Source of the DNA: Lanius collurio
Taxonomy: Eukaryota > Chordata > Aves > Passeriformes > Laniidae
Direction: 5' to 3'
Length of the DNA stretch: 64,000 bases
Assembly (NCBI GenBank): GCA_020086605.1
Contig: JACBWW010000016.1
Coordinates: 5,943,682-6,007,681 of the forward strand
In this document: positions 1-14,009 of the stretch, in pieces
How the letters are laid out: each line of letters begins with the position of its first letter
Position numbering within the stretch: the stretch's first letter is position 1
The notes under the pieces: generated by a model
What the model was told of the DNA's origin: nothing
Seen by the model: only the letters and a program-made list of their open reading frames with translations
Database searches by the model: none
Position numbers and translations under genes: made by a program

Positions 1-955
1 ATGACTGAGGCCTTTCTTTACACTTGTATGTATCGTTCTCCAGCTCAGGAGACCTGCTCTTGTAGTCTAATACTGTGAATGGGAATCCTCTGTGTGTCTA
101 CTTTCTTCTGTTGATATAGCTGAAGAAGGCTTGCCAAGAGGATGTATGAATAATTTGTTAGAAATATTAGATGTTTAAATTGAAGGCAACTGAGGATTTA
201 ATCTAAATTTAAAATTTATCTGTACTGTAAATGTAGTCAATTTAATAGAAGTATGTATGAAGATTGGAAAAGGGAAAACGACAATTTTCTTAGCAAATGG
301 GGAATTTTGTTCTTTAAGGTATTGACCTTTTCAAAGTAACAACATATCTTAATGGCAAGTTCTCATATCTTCTGACTTTTATTCTCTTTTAGTGTTTCCT
401 GTTCTTTTAATAGGTGTTTTGTATCTTAGCAATAGGGTCTCAAATGTTAGTTTTCATTTCAGTAGCAGCTGGTCTGGAATGAGATGGACCAGAGAGATCA
501 TTCTAATTCATTTATTCTTGCACTGTCTCTTTTACTCACTCTCTCATTTTTCCCCCTCCCCACCTAGCTATTTCCCCCTCCTCCCCTAGAATTGCCATCC
601 TCTCTGAAAGGACACCATCAGGGAACTTACTGATCATCTTCCTACAGTACACAGATGACTGAGATGTCTGTGATTCAGGCTTTCTGCCATGAAGCACAGT
701 GGGGTTTTTTTCCAATGTGTAAGGGCTTGCTTTTTGCTGAGACCAAACAAGGTGTTTGTACACACTCTTCTGTTTTTATCTATAGCATGGTGTGCTTTTT
801 AGCACAATATGTTACTGTTACAGTGGTGTCAACTTGACTTTTCGAAATTCTCTTTTATTTTTAAACATCCTGCCATGAAAAACTTCATCCTCCATCACTT
901 AGTCACAAAAGGATGTTTTGGATTTTTCAGCCTCATTTAACATCAGCTTAGCACT
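1..955. other. Anonymous AT-rich DNA
   Basis: No gene is recognised here. The short open frames near 392-837 lie in pyrimidine-rich sequence and have no splice sites or recognisable domain, so they look like chance. The only texture is a C/T-rich patch around 530-600. The segment is best read as intron or intergenic DNA. Confidence 0.6.
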
Positions 956-959
956 TAGT

Positions 960-1260
960 TTGTACAAGATCTGAACTCTTGTATCACGCGACAATCGATC
1001 TCTGCTGCCTTAATGGGGTTTTGCTGCGGTTTGAAATTTGGATCTGCACTTGAGTAAAAATGTCAGCTGCTGAAGGCTGGGAGAGACTTGTGTTCTGCAG
1101 GTTTCTAGATGAGCCTTTATAAAGTTGTCTGCTGCAACAGTCACGCTAACATGGTACTTTAAATAGAAGTTAGAGATTTACTCTCTTACTCCCATCCTCT
1201 TTGCTGTCTTTCACGTCCAGGGCGGCTATTTGGCCAAACTCACTTTGAAAAGTTGTGCAG
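960..1260. promoter_or_regulatory. Candidate conserved non-coding element (enhancer-like)
   Basis: This block keeps several CpG dinucleotides in an AT-rich setting that otherwise has almost none, for example in TATCACGCGACAATCGATC near 980-1000 and in the CACGTCCAGGGCGG stretch near 1211-1224. It also carries a homeodomain-like CTTAATGG and a CTATTTGGCC box that is near to a CArG site. Retained CpGs and clustered factor-like sites are typical of conserved developmental enhancers in vertebrates. This is inference from composition only, because conservation cannot be seen in one sequence. It could also be ordinary unique DNA. Confidence 0.25.
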
Positions 1261-4200
1261 TTAATTTCCCTTAAAAAATGAATGGAAAAGATTAAATTTT
1301 TTTTTTTTTTTCCATTGACAGCTGCCTATAGCAATGCCTTTCATAAAATTCCCTTTATTTTTCACCGAAGGAAAGCAAAGACTCAGGGCTCAGAGCATCT
1401 CAATCACAAGATGTAGATGTAGTTTTCTGAATGGGATCTTAGCTCTATCCAGACCTGTTTACTGCAGTGGTTTCCAGCTGCTTCCCTCAAAACTATTCTA
1501 GGTAAGAAGGACATAGTTAGGAAGCAACTGTATGTGTAAAACTAGAATTTGTAGTGCTGTTTACATTTTCTTGGCCAAGAGACTTGTAGTAGTATCTTTG
1601 GGTGTTTGTACACATGAATGTAAACACACTCATGCATATCTAGATTTCTGCTCCCAACTCTTACTACTTAAACTTGGATTCTTTCCATTCTCCTTTGTTG
1701 CTGTGTTAGAAATGTCTGTTCTTCAGTAAACTGTCAGGAGTGTCAGTTTATAAACTAGTTGGATACTACAGAAAGGAAAAAAATAACATCTTTAAACATT
1801 GATGGACCTGGCTGGTCAAACTTCAAGTTCTTCTACCTGTGTTAGTTTAACAGATGACTTCATTTTTCTGGGCAGAAAATTAAATGCTTCCTCACCCATA
1901 TAATTTACTAAATTGACAGAAAGACACCAGAGGGAGAATGTATGCTATCTAGTTAATAGGTGCTGGACAGAAGGAATTAATTTGAGGGGTATTTCAAACA
2001 AAAATAATGTCATCATACCAGCAAACCTCAAATTGTTCATGGAAGGAATTATTTGGATCCCTTTATTTCAATATTTATTTTTTAAATCATGTAATCTCTA
2101 TGCTATCAGTGCTATATATAAAACAGGAATATTGTGAAAGCTGCTGGGCTAACTGGTTTACATGAACACTCTGAGGTCAGGTTTGGATAGACTTTCAACA
2201 GTATTACTGTTTATTCGGATTGGTTTATGTTCTAATCTTACACTCTGCAAACACAAAATTTGATATAAATGAGAGAAATCCCTGAACGTTTAATTTTGTC
2301 TTCTGATTTTAAAATACAACATATTTATAGAAGTACTTCAGAAGAACTATTATTCCTCTCCTTCCACCTCACCTGTAGTAATAGTGCATAATTCAGTGTT
2401 AATCTAGGGAAGTCTTGAAGCTGTCTGATTTTTCAGAGGGCAAGAGGTCTTACTTTGGCACAAATGTGGTTTCCATGCATTGCCATCAGACCATCTTGAA
2501 AAGCCTTATTCTTTACTTAGAATAGCAAGCAATTTGTAGTGTTCATGCAGTTGTAGCATAAAAACCTGTAAAATCAGGTATGGTTCACAAGATGTGAAGT
2601 GTGAAAATGAACAGTATGATATGAAAGAATAAAAATGCTTGTATTTCGCAGTTCATCTGTCTTCTAATGAGCAATTCAATTAAGTCTGGCCTTGTTAAGT
2701 AGGTGCTTGAAAAATAAGTCAAGTGATGCAGTAATTAGGAACAGAGAAAAACAAATCCCTCCCTCTTTTAAATAGCAATCAAAATATTTATGTGGAGAAG
2801 TTATTATTGTGGAGTCTTTTTATACATTTTCTAAAATCCTTAGGCAGCTAAGTTGAGGAAAAACCCAGAGTGCTAAAATACAGGTTTAGAAGGCTTGAGG
2901 AGGCATTCAATGCAAATCCATTAGTATCTCAGTTTCAAGACTCCACAGGGGAATGATTTAAGGAATATGTAAGTTTATAATAAGAACAAATCATACTTCT
3001 ACCAGACTGTAAGCAAATTGAGCATAAAACGTGAATAATGGCATTTCACACTGGGTATTTGTTTCCAATTAATGCAGAAAACTTAGCCAGCTCTAAAGTA
3101 ATAGATGATACTTAAGCTAGACATTAATAATGAAACTGGTTTCTGGACAGGACATCTGACCATGAGAACACTGGCTTTATTTAATTGACAGCTTATTGGG
3201 TTGCCCTACACACTTGTTTTGCTTGTGGTCATTTTTTTCCCTGGGACAGCAACATTAAGTTAAAGAGCAAGAGCAAAATACAAGAGGCACCATCTACAGT
3301 GTTTGATGGAGTGGCATTTGGTTCAACTTCAGCAGTGTCACAGGAGTTGAGAGCTCATTTGCCATTGCCATTTGGAATTTGTAAGGCAATCTGTAAAGAA
3401 CAGCTTCTGTCCAAGTAACTTGTCCCTTTTGTAAAATTCCACTTCACCAGTGAGGGAGTTGGTCATTGGTTTATCTGCCTTTGCCTTTCTCACTGTCACT
3501 AGTGTCCACTATGGAACATTGCACACTGTTTCCATCAAACTTACACCTGAGGAAGTGGAGATGGGCTGGGCAGGTTTTTTTGCTGGTCTTGATGGACCCT
3601 GTCAGAGCTGTACTGAGCATCACCTTTAAAAAACTTGAAAAGTCTCTCCTGTGCCCTAGCAAAGAGTTACATGGTAGAAAAAGAAAAATAAGCAGGTCTT
3701 CTTATTGGACTATCCCAGAGACTCCCTCTGTCAGTTCCTGCTGTGCGTTGACCAATTAATAAGAAAAAATTATGTGTTTAAATGTGTTGATTAATACACT
3801 GGGTGGACAATCTGGCAATTCCAGTGATTTCTGGGCAGCAGGAACTGCCTAGAATTGACCAGATTGAACATAAATAATATAAAGTAGTCAGTAGAAGCTG
3901 TTGTGTACAGGCATGGGAAACCAAAACAAACAACTGCAAAACCCACCCAATGCGCAACAGCTTTGAAATACAAAAAGTAAAGTTTTATTGTTAAAGCCTT
4001 TGGGAATCTCTGTGACAGTAATTTCTATGAGACAGAAAAGCTTGTTTCATGTAGATGAGGAACAGCTCAAACAGCTTGACTTGTTTCCTATGTGAAGTGT
4101 TTCAGATTACTTAGATTCTTATGGGCGTTCTCTGTTCCAAATGTACCTTGCACTACCATTGTGACTGTTGATTTCTGATCCTTTGGGAAGAAAATTGCAT

Positions 4201-6500
4201 AAAGTCTCTTATTATCAACATCTAATTGATATTTTATTCATATCATCTATTTCAATTACAGGACTTGAATGTCATTTAAACAGCCATTATTTACCCCATA
4301 CTATGTGTTACCACATAGGTGTGCTACATTACAATGAGTTCCATTAAAGGAAGATAATTCCAATCAGGGAAAGAATGTTTGCAGAATAATTTGGTAGAGT
4401 GGGACTGCCAAATGGATCGTGAGGTGGTTTGGGTGTTTCTAATCACGTGAAGTCAATGTAATGTCATTAAAACACTTAGGATAATCTGTACTAGAGACTT
4501 ATTACGGAAATCCTGTATGATGAGGGACTTAAATATAACACAGTCCCTGACTGCTGTGTTAAAGTGTTTTGACACTACACTGAAGCATCAAATCCATTTG
4601 ATTCTTGCTCTTTCTTCTGAAATTATTATGAAATACTATTAGTGATTATTGTACTCTGAGCACTTTGTTGCTAGGCACTGCCTTGAGCCTGGTGGTAAAT
4701 TCCCTATATATCACCAGCTAGATGAGATTTTTGTTTTTTTGAAAAATGTAGTTCAATTTATGAAGCGGAATTACTCTGTAGACAGTGATCAGGAATTGGA
4801 AGCCTCACTGTTATTGGTTGTGCTTTTCTGTTTTCTCTGTGGACAGATCTTCAGTTTCCTTTTCTACCAGGGAAGAAGAAAACTGGTTAGAAGATAAGAA
4901 CTTGGTTGCAAGGTTCAGATCTGATTGCAAGGATACTTGAAAAAGCAACATAATGGCAGTGACAGAAATGCCAGCAGCAATGTTAGAATAGCTGAGGAGA
5001 AGTGAATAAATAGTTGCTCCTCTTCTGTTTGTTTGAGATTGAATTAATGATGGCATCATCATGCTTCTCAGGAACAAAAGGTGGAGGTTCTGTGTTTTAC
5101 TGTGATGCATGTGGGTAGCTAACAGCCCAAAAAAGTAAGAGGAGTGGAGTGTCCTGGAGATGCTGTAAAGGGCTCAAACTGTGTATGTGTTGGGCAGCAG
5201 CCTGCACTTGTGCAGTGAGGTGGGAAGCAGGTTAATAACATCCTGCTGTCCTTGACAAACTTGTCTGGTCACATGCAAGTGACTTGTGAGTTAGCTTTCC
5301 TTGGGCACAAGAGTTATCCCTAGGCTTTGCACTAATGATATAACCATAACTCTCTGAAAGAGGGTGGTGCTGAAATGATGCCTTATTTTTGGATTTTAAC
5401 ATGCAATTTGTGCATCATGCCTGAGGTTAATTTTGCCTTTAGCAGTTGGTGAAGTAACTGACCAGAATGCCTGTTTCTGTCAATCCATCCTTTTATTTTT
5501 TAACTTCCTTGAGCAAAATATGCTGATCTTCCAAAAATGATAAAATTTTCTCATGAGTTATTACTGGAAGATGATAATTGTTTTATCAATACCAGACACA
5601 GTCAATTGCATTTCAAATGCCTTCAGAGCATGTTATCTGATCACACTCAGGCAGCTTTAGTTATTGCATGTGAGTTATTAGCAACAGATGTGTAATCATG
5701 AATAACTTCCTTTGCTCAGGAGTGTCTGAGCTTTAAGCCCAGCTCCCAGTGTGAGCTAGGCCACAGTTTGGGCAAATGTGTAGGAAAATTGCTGGGGAGG
5801 AGGATGACTTCCTTATGGTCCACGCTGGCACTGCAGGCAGCTCTGGAGGTTGTCCCAAGAAGCTGCCCTCCAAGAAGAAAACGGGAAGGTTGTCAAGTAG
5901 CTGATGAAATGCTGACGTTTGTCATTCATCCTTCCCATTCAGATTTGTGAACTTGGCAGAACCAAGTGGGGTTTTTTGTTTCCTAGTAAAATCTTGATGC
6001 TCCTTAATAGTTCCTGAAGACTTGCCCCGGCAGGGGCAATGTGCAGGGACCCTTTTCTAAAGAGTTCTCACTAGCTGGTCTTTGGGATTGTGAGAGCTGC
6101 CGAAACTTTTGTCTCAGGTCAGTCATTGGTTGTTAGAGTACTGAGTGTGCTAATGAAAGTGAAGCCTTCCATCCTTTGGCAACAAATTATGCTTTTTGAG
6201 GGCAATAACCCTCAGAATAGTATTACTCTGCTAACTGTCTGTATATGTACACAAAAAAAGAAAGTCTCTCAAGCTATCAAAGTGAATGTTTCATGTAGTA
6301 GGATAACACTAAGAATGCTCTTGTCTAGACTAATATTCTTCTGTGGTGCTTCAGAGAGCAACAATGTAAAGTAACCTGTTCAAAGTAAAAGTGAAAATTT
6401 TAATGCCAGTTAGGAAGCTTAAGGCATGAGTTTTTAAAAGACTTAAGTACAAAGAAAATACTTAAAAAATCAACCTGTTCCCCTAGTGCAAAACAATAGT
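1261..6500. other. Anonymous DNA, likely intron or intergenic
   Basis: This stretch is AT-rich and unique-looking, with a run of about 15 T at 1297-1311 and no repeat family that I recognise. The open frames at 3466-3759 and 4649-4897 on the plus strand and 4811-5110 on the minus strand overlap each other or lack usable splice sites, and none resembles a known protein. No regulatory site can be supported with confidence. Confidence 0.5.
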
Positions 6501-6880
6501 GTCAGGTAAGATCGCTAGAGGCAGAGGTAGGCAGTGCCCAGAGTGATACTAGACTTTGCATTGTAAGTTAAATTGCTGGTTTGGGGTTGAGGTGGTTGTG
6601 TCATTGATTTGATGCCTGCTGAGTGACAGAATCCAGCATGTCCAAGCTGTCCAGCCGCAGTGCTGATTAGCAGTGATGGCTGCAGGCGTGGCCCTTCTCC
6701 CTTCTCCTCTGTGCTGAGTACTGCAGAGGCCTTTGCTCCGGGTAGCCAAAGTACAGGCATTGAGGATAAAAGACAAGTTAAAGAGCAGGGGTTTATTAAT
6801 GTACCACGGTTAAGATGCACATGTTTACAGACTTACCTCCAGGGCCGTGTTTCAGCAGCCGTGTGGTAACAAACACCTGA
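6500..6880 (-). other. GC-richer patch with a strong minus-strand 5' splice-site motif
   Basis: This patch is clearly richer in G and C than its neighbours. On the minus strand it holds an excellent donor motif, GAG|GTAAGT, whose last exon base would be 6837. A weak acceptor would place an exon at 6837-6876, 40 nt long and open in one frame. The acceptor lacks a good pyrimidine tract, so a real exon is doubtful. An open frame of 101 codons covers 6515-6820 on the minus strand, but its composition suggests chance in GC-rich DNA. Cryptic donor sites of this strength are common in introns. Confidence 0.2.
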
Positions 6881-9800
6881 ATTGGGTGTCCTGCACTTGT
6901 CTCTGTGTGACTGCACACAGAGCTCTGCTCTGCCCTTACCCGATCCTGTGCTCACTGTGCTGCTGAGAGAGGTTTATGTGCTTTTAGACTGCTTTTTAAA
7001 CCTAATTAAATGCCTGTAAACTGTAATTATTTAAACTTCAGCCAGAAGATTTATGCGCAGATGGAATTTGAGCTTTTTGGATGTACTAAATTTGATCTAA
7101 AGTTTTGTTTTTATCTTCTGTATTTCCTGCACTTAAAAGTGGAAGAATGTCTCTTAAAAAGAGGAATAATCTAAAGTGCAGTCTGTTAAAATTTAGGCTA
7201 TCTGAAGCTAAGGACAGAGCTTGGCAAAAACATTTATTTTCTGTGCCTAGTGATTCCAGACTTAGCTGCAATCTGTAAATAATATAGTGTTGTTTTTGCA
7301 ATAGATATCTTAGACTTTTCTTTTCATGAAAAAAAAAAAAAGAAAATGGACAGCAACTAAAATGTGTGGCATAGATAGAGGTTTGACCGGATTAGGTTAT
7401 AGTTTATAGTTTACAACTCAAGAACATCAGCAGCTATCAGCCTCTTATTTTCAAAGCTTCAGCTCTCTGCATTTAAAAAATTATGAGCCATGTGAAAAAA
7501 CATAAGTTTCATTTTAGTTGTTGATATAAGTCAGAGCCCATAATAACCACTTACAACCCAGGGTCACTTCCAAACAATTTACTGTCTGAATCATGAAATT
7601 CTTTCTTTTTGAATAAATTCAGATTTTTTCCAGAAAATTAAAGAAGATGTACTCTCAAAAATGAGTTTACATAGAAAGGTTGGTGATTTTTCCAGGGGAA
7701 ATATCACAGTAGTTTCATATCAGAGTTGCATACATAATACCTACTTTTAGTGCACATATCTATTCATTTTATAGACTTCTAGCTATTATTTTCAGGAATG
7801 TACATTAAAATGTGACTATCTTGCTATTTAGAGTGGACCAATGGATTGCCTTTCTGCTTTTCACATAGGAATAAATTTTCAAAATTAAGGTAGGCACATC
7901 TCTATGCTTTTATTCCTTTACTTACTGTGTCCACACAATTTTAAAAGAACCTTTTTCATTTAACTGCAATCTGAATACATGAACTAAAAGATATGCTTTG
8001 CTTCAGCAATGGCTGGAATTTTAACTGAATAGATTCCATGTATTTAATGAAAAATACAGAAGGTGGATGCCATGATACTAGTCATTTCATTCACTCGTTT
8101 CACAGGAGATAATTACCATAACACAATCACAGACTTTTAGGAATGTAGGAAATAAGTTCCTGGGTCATACCAAGTAGACTTCTATGTACCAGTGTGCTGT
8201 CTCCAGGAGTGGCATTGGGAAATGTTATGCAGTGCTTTATTCTGGATGCTTTCTGCAGGCTATTTCCTCATAGTCTCCCAGCATCCAGTAAATATCTTTA
8301 CCAGACTGAAAATTTGAACTACTTTTCTAATTTTTGAAAACCAAAAATCACCTCCCAGATGCTTTTCTATACCTTCCTCTGATGGCTTTTTTTTGATGTT
8401 TCCTGGTCGTTTGCTGTGGTGTGCAGATGCTCCCTGCTCTCAGGGAGGGATGAGACAGCAGCACTGGGGCTCTGTACCCTGGCTGGGAGTTACCTGGTGC
8501 AGTTCGACTCTGTGTGTTTGTGTAAATCACTCTCACCATCACAGTGCTCATAGAAATTAGCTTCACTGGTCAAGCATTTAGACATTATTTTTACTTAAAA
8601 ACTCTATAATAACAGGGACAAAGAAATGGAAATTATATCTTATTCTTTTCCAATATTTCAAGTAAATGGATTCCAAAGACCTGGAAACATTAACCTGTCA
8701 TTGTATTGAAGTGTAGCCAAGGCCTTCATGTTGAAAACATTTAATATATTTGGATGGGTACAGATACATATACAGCTGTAACAGAGAGGAATGCTATATG
8801 ATGATATAGAAATAGGAAAATTACATTAAACATTGAAAATTAAAAGGAGTATTAAACATGGAACAAATCCCTTTTTAAGAGCTGCCTGTCCTTAAGCAGA
8901 TGGGACAAAAATTGGAGAAAGACAGCTTAGCTGCCTCCAAAATATCAACTCACATCCTCTTTTCTTTCATGAAAAAGGAATATTTTATTCTTTTTTTTTT
9001 TCTAGGAAAGGTTCCTAAAAACATGTAATGCTTAGGATTAAATACATAGTTAGGAAGTACCATTCTGTGGAGCCTTTCTTGCCTGTCTTAATGAGTCAAT
9101 GCAGTGCTGATGGGGTGAGAGCACTGTGCAGGACAAACTGTTTGTGTGGCTGAAGGCCCGAAAATGGTTAGGTGTTTTCTTCCTTGATGTGCAGTGGGAG
9201 CACGGGGAGCTCAAGAAAAAAACTGATAAGCAGTCAGATAACAGACTCATGAGCAGAATGTCAGAAATCCATCAAAAAGAAAGCAAAGGTTTGCACTAGG
9301 CATGTGTGGTCTCAAATGAGAAGCAGCCCAGAAAATATCCAAATATGATATGAATAGAAGTGTGAATTGATCACATTGTGCTTTTAATGACTGGTGTACA
9401 CCTGCATGCTCTGCTTCCAAGCAAAATTAACTAAAGATGTGTTTCAGTTCAATTTCAGAAAATACTGTAGAAGTTTTGGTTTATGCAGAAGTTTTTGATT
9501 AAAGAATTGATTACAGTATATAAAGGGGAGATGTGGGTTGGATTCTTTAAATTTCTATACTGTATAGTTAATTTCCCCTGAGAGCTACTGAATGACTTGT
9601 CCAAAGTCATTCAAAGCAGCCTTTTTTCTGCCACTATTAGCATTTGGTTTAAGCACGATGCTGCTTTGGTCTGAAGCCATAGCCATTTCAGGAGTTAAAA
9701 GATGGTTATAAATTTGAAATTGTTTTTATTTCTACATTCATAACAATGATTTTCTGTTCCTCCACCTCTCCCGGGGACTGCTGCTTTGATGTTTTGGGAA

Positions 9801-10335
9801 AGAGAAGTAGGAGACTGAATATGGGCAGTGTATACCCATTTTTGTGAGGCTACAGTTCCTCAGGTCCCCACCCTTATCTGGAAGTACGACCAAATCTGAG
9901 GTTGGCTCAGGTTGCTCAGGAACAGTTGAGTTTGGAAATCTCCAGGGTGGCACAACACCATCTCCCTCAACACCCGTTTCACAGGTGGTGTTGGTCAGAA
10001 GGATGTTTCTTAGTTGTTAAGCAGCCTAAGGAGGACATTACAGGTTCTCCCAGTGCATTCCAGTAGTGTTCATTTTGTGGATCTCTCAAGGAACATCTGG
10101 GTAACTAGAATCATTTAAAGGTTTGGAGCATGTTATATCATTTACACTTTCTAGTAAATGTCTTCCCTAAACAGGTATATCCCTACTCTTTTTTAAGCAA
10201 TTGAAAATCAGCTCCTGCCTGACTTTTTTCACTGGTTTACTTGGTGGGTTGGAACAAACAATCTTCAGTAAAAGAGGATTTTGGGACTATTAATAAAACT
10301 TTGTAGTTATGCAAGCTAAGAGAGGGACAATCAAA
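6881..10335. other. Anonymous DNA, likely intron or intergenic
   Basis: This stretch is AT-rich with a short A run near 7328-7340 and T runs near 8991-9003. A GC-richer part at 8390-8560 has no recognisable coding content. No repeat family, RNA gene or convincing exon was seen on either strand. Confidence 0.5.
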
Positions 10336-10343
10336 TTTCTTAC

Positions 10344-10566
10344 TTCACACCAATATGCTGATCATCACAAGAGTTCAGGGGAAAGTTTTCTTTGGATTTA
10401 AGCTGTTCTTCAGTTGCTCTGTAGACCTCACACGTTGCTAATATATGAAAACTGCTGGATTTGAAGGATCTCATTATCAAATCCTGGACACTTTTCCTCA
10501 AGTCCTCTGCTTTTTCACAGTAATACAATGGAGTTTTCAAGCCTTCATGGAGTTCACTTTTACAGT
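10344..10566 (-). pseudogene. Coding-like stretch, possible isolated exon or decayed coding sequence, product unknown
   Basis: On the minus strand this segment is open for about 74 codons and has a balanced, protein-like composition, including CEKAEDLRKSVQDLI and ATCEVYRATEEQL. It ends in a good donor, GTGTGAA|GTAAGA, and could start at a pyrimidine-preceded AAG acceptor after base 10567. A stronger acceptor lies further upstream, so that an exon would start at 10611. From there the reading frame meets a stop, and the continuation needs a one-base shift, as if a longer exon had been broken by an indel. I do not recognise the protein. The plus strand is also open here for 98 codons, which weakens the case. 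A chance frame, a decayed pseudogene and a real short exon are all possible. Confidence 0.25.
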
Positions 10567-10619
10567 CTTTGGTAGTGAAGGAAGTTCAGAATGTTCTTCT
10601 AATGCTCCATGCTGCAGTA

Positions 10620-13600
10620 AGATACAGGCAGAAAGCAATACTGAAGAACTGGCAGGTGCTGCTGTATTTTCCAAGCAGGCACCTCAAGGAGAGGTGAAGG
10701 AGGTGGTCAAGGCACTCTTCCATCTCCACAGTGGGCAATGAACTTGTTCCATTCTGAATGTGGAAAAAAGGGTTCCTGTGACCCCTTGTATCACTGCGTA
10801 TCATGAATTGCGTGTTGGAGTTTAAATTACCATCTTGAGACCAGCTGCATTCTCCAAAAGTGGAAGTGGCAAATCAATATTGATTGTGAGTTCAGAATTC
10901 CATCACAGACAGTGATGTCATCTCACTAGGTGGTGCTACAGAATCATTTTGCCTAGAGAGAACAAAAATGTGTTTTGTGTGATGATTAATGGCTAGTATT
11001 TTTCTGAGAAAAAGCTGAATTAGATGCTAGAGTTCTTGTCTGAGAAAGTTATGGGGTTTATACTTAAAACTTTCTAATACAAAGTAGAATCTGAACTGTA
11101 ATAAATAATTTTACCAGAGGAGGAGTTGATGTAAATCATCTTTGTGTATGTGAGATGCAATGTAACATGCAAATAATGCCTATTTTCAATCTCAGATTAA
11201 GGAATAAGGTAAAAGGTAAAAAAATGAGAACAACAAAGAAAATGCAGAAAAGGGTGAAACTATGCTTTCTATGAGCAAATATTTTCAAGGTTTTGGTGGG
11301 ACTCATGGTGCTATATCACCATGATGGAGACTGACTTTTTGAAATGTTTGGTTTTGGAATGCTGTTGATTTAAGTTAGATCTTGCTGTTTTGCTCTTTTG
11401 TGAATATTAATGGTAAAATTTCAAGGATGGGTTTCTTTATGGACATTTGATTAAAATAGTCATTTATAGTCTTATAAAATTTGTGATGCAGAGAGCTCAT
11501 TTACAAACTGATAGCAGGAAACTACAACATGAAGAGTCATTGTCCAAATTTGAAATAGTCTCAGTATGTACTAAGCATAGAAGAAATATTGTTATTTCAA
11601 ATTTCTATCCTTATAGTTCCCCAAGGGGAGGTACAACTAATGAGCTCTTGCCCTAATGTGACAAGGAGGAAATCATCTGTTGCAAACATGCAAGATTAAA
11701 TGACCGGACTTCAGCTTATTCCAGGTCTCTGCAAAAAAGAGGAACCCAGTACTTAGCAATATTATTGGACTCACTGTGCATGAGCCCACCAGTAATGCCA
11801 CCTGGGCATGTCAGATGGATCAAATAGCAAGTCAAAATATTTTGAATATAGGTCATAAGTAATCATTACTACCTGCAGAACCTCAAAGTTCATGGACAGA
11901 ATAAGGCAACATGAGCCAAAGAGGTTGAAAACTGAGAACACCTGCAGCTTTCATTGCAAATCCTCAAGGACGAGGTACATTTCAGTGTTCATTCCGAACA
12001 GAGCTACAATCATGAGACAGTTTATCCCTTTGACAGGGACTGCTGCTAGGAATGCTTAGCATACAGAGCAGTCTCGACTGGGGGTCAGCTGTGACTGACT
12101 CCTGTGAACCCAAAAGCTGTCTGAGATTCCCCTGATTTAAATGTGCAAACTCTCCAGTGTGTTGCCAAGAGTGATTGGTATGCTGTCCTGTGCTCTCTTC
12201 TGAGAGCACCATAAGAACATTAAGTATAGCCGAGCAGAACTAGGCAAATAATGGATTTTTTTTTTTGCTTGACTGCTGAAACAAAAAGAAAGTAAAAAGA
12301 AATTAGGAAAAAGAAATCAATCTGAAACAGGTTTGTGGGTTTTTTTAGAGGCACTTTAAATAATACCACTTGGAGGGAAAAATATAAACATATAACAGGG
12401 AATTCTTTTTAACTCTTTAATTTTTATAAAATTAAATTTGGCATAATATTATTTGGAAGTGAAAAGTTGTGGAGTTTTATCTTGGAAGTATATAAAATTG
12501 CTGGTATTTCCACCAATTTTCATTTAAAAATGGATGACAGGCTTCATATAAACAAGTGACATTTTTGTAGGTAATTCTTGCTGTTGCAAGAAGTTGCATC
12601 TCTGTCTTGTAGTGAATATAATATTCAGAAATGGCACTAGAGCAGAATTCAGAATGGGAAATGGGCTATTTGAGATAGAATTGCCAAATGGCTAGCAAGT
12701 AGTCTTCTGTTATTAGGACTGCTTCATCATCCTGCTCTTATGGCTTATGCACATTGATGCATGACATGATTTCTGTGATGGGAGAAACACAGAAGTTATT
12801 TGTCTAAATGGTGTAATCTTATTGTTTGGTATATAGCTTTCTTCTCTTAAATACTCCTCTTTAAAACCAGAATAATTTTTATTGAATAGTTTAAAGCTGC
12901 ACTTAGTGTTATTGATGTTGTCACAAATCATAACTATTTTGGGCTAAATATGAGGTTTCTGTTTATTTCAGCGAATATGATGTTCTGTTTTAATCATCCT
13001 TTAACAAATAATCTTGCTCGTTTTTTCTGGGTGAATAAAGAACAACTGTTCCTCAGGGAAATTGTTTTGATCTCTGGCATGTTTGGCATGTTGTGCTTAA
13101 AATATTTATTTATGAACAGAATTTATTGGAATTATTGGAATTTAGCTAAAAGTTAAGATAAATCTGCCCTAACTTTGAATTCCATTGTAAGGCAGAAAAT
13201 CAGTAGAATTGGACAGAAACCTTTATGTAGTTTAGTCACCAAGGCTGAAAGAGTGGTAGTCAGTGGTCACAATATTGGGCTTTTTAGAGATCCTGCTCCA
13301 GCCTGTGCAGCTGCTCTGACAGAATATATCCTCTGTGGGAGGGCAAAGAAGATCCCAGCAGGATGATGGCCCGGGCTGGTGACAGCTCAGGTTAGTAGAG
13401 GCCTTTCTAGGCTTGGTCCACTCTCTGGGATGTGCCAGCTGTCCAGGTTCTGGGAATCCAGGCCCTGGGATCCAGCTCCTGCTCCTGTCTGGGCCTGCTG
13501 CTCCCAGCAGCATCCCCACGGCCATGCCAGCTCAGGGACAGGGACAAGCTCAGCTTGAGTGTGTCCACAGGGGGACTGCTGACTGCAATACTACAGTGTT

Positions 13601-13970
13601 AGAGGTGCAGAGAGCACAGCCCCTCAATGGAAATTGAGTTTGGGGTCAGCCAGCCCATGTTTGTGCCTCAAAAGAGGGAGCCTGATGTGTGCCAGAGATG
13701 GTGATACTGACCCCAAGCTAAGGATTTCATGAGAGATTCCAGTCTGAAGGGGGATCATATGCCTTCAAACCCTCTCAAATCACAGTTTCTTTTCTCCACA
13801 GCCAAAGCATCAAGCTAATGATGCCAAGTGAGGAAGATTTAGCTTAGTTGCTATGGCAAAACTAGAGAGGACACAAAGCTGATAGAAAAAGTATGTCATC
13901 CTCTGTGGCTACTCCAGCTTTCTTATCCTTTTTTCCCAACCCAGGAAAGATTTGAGAGAGAGAGAAGAAG
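10620..13970. other. Anonymous DNA, likely intron or intergenic
   Basis: This stretch is mostly AT-rich. A GC-rich patch at 13400-13560 is open on both strands (97 codons on minus, 74 on plus), which reflects its base composition more than coding. A 10-T run lies near 12256. No repeat family or RNA gene was recognised. Confidence 0.5.
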
Positions 13971-13980
13971 TGGTTGTTTG

Positions 13981-14001
13981 TATATGTGTGTGTGTATATA
14001 T
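13981..14001. repeat. Short TG/TA dinucleotide microsatellite
   Basis: The sequence alternates TATATG, five TG units and TATATA. It is a small simple repeat, too short to say more about, and probably variable in length between individuals. Confidence 0.7.
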
Positions 14002-14009
14002 GCTCTGTG

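Noticed and set aside
6515..6820. 101-codon minus-strand frame as a gene
   Set aside because: Overlapping frames on both strands in a GC-richer patch with no recognised domain.
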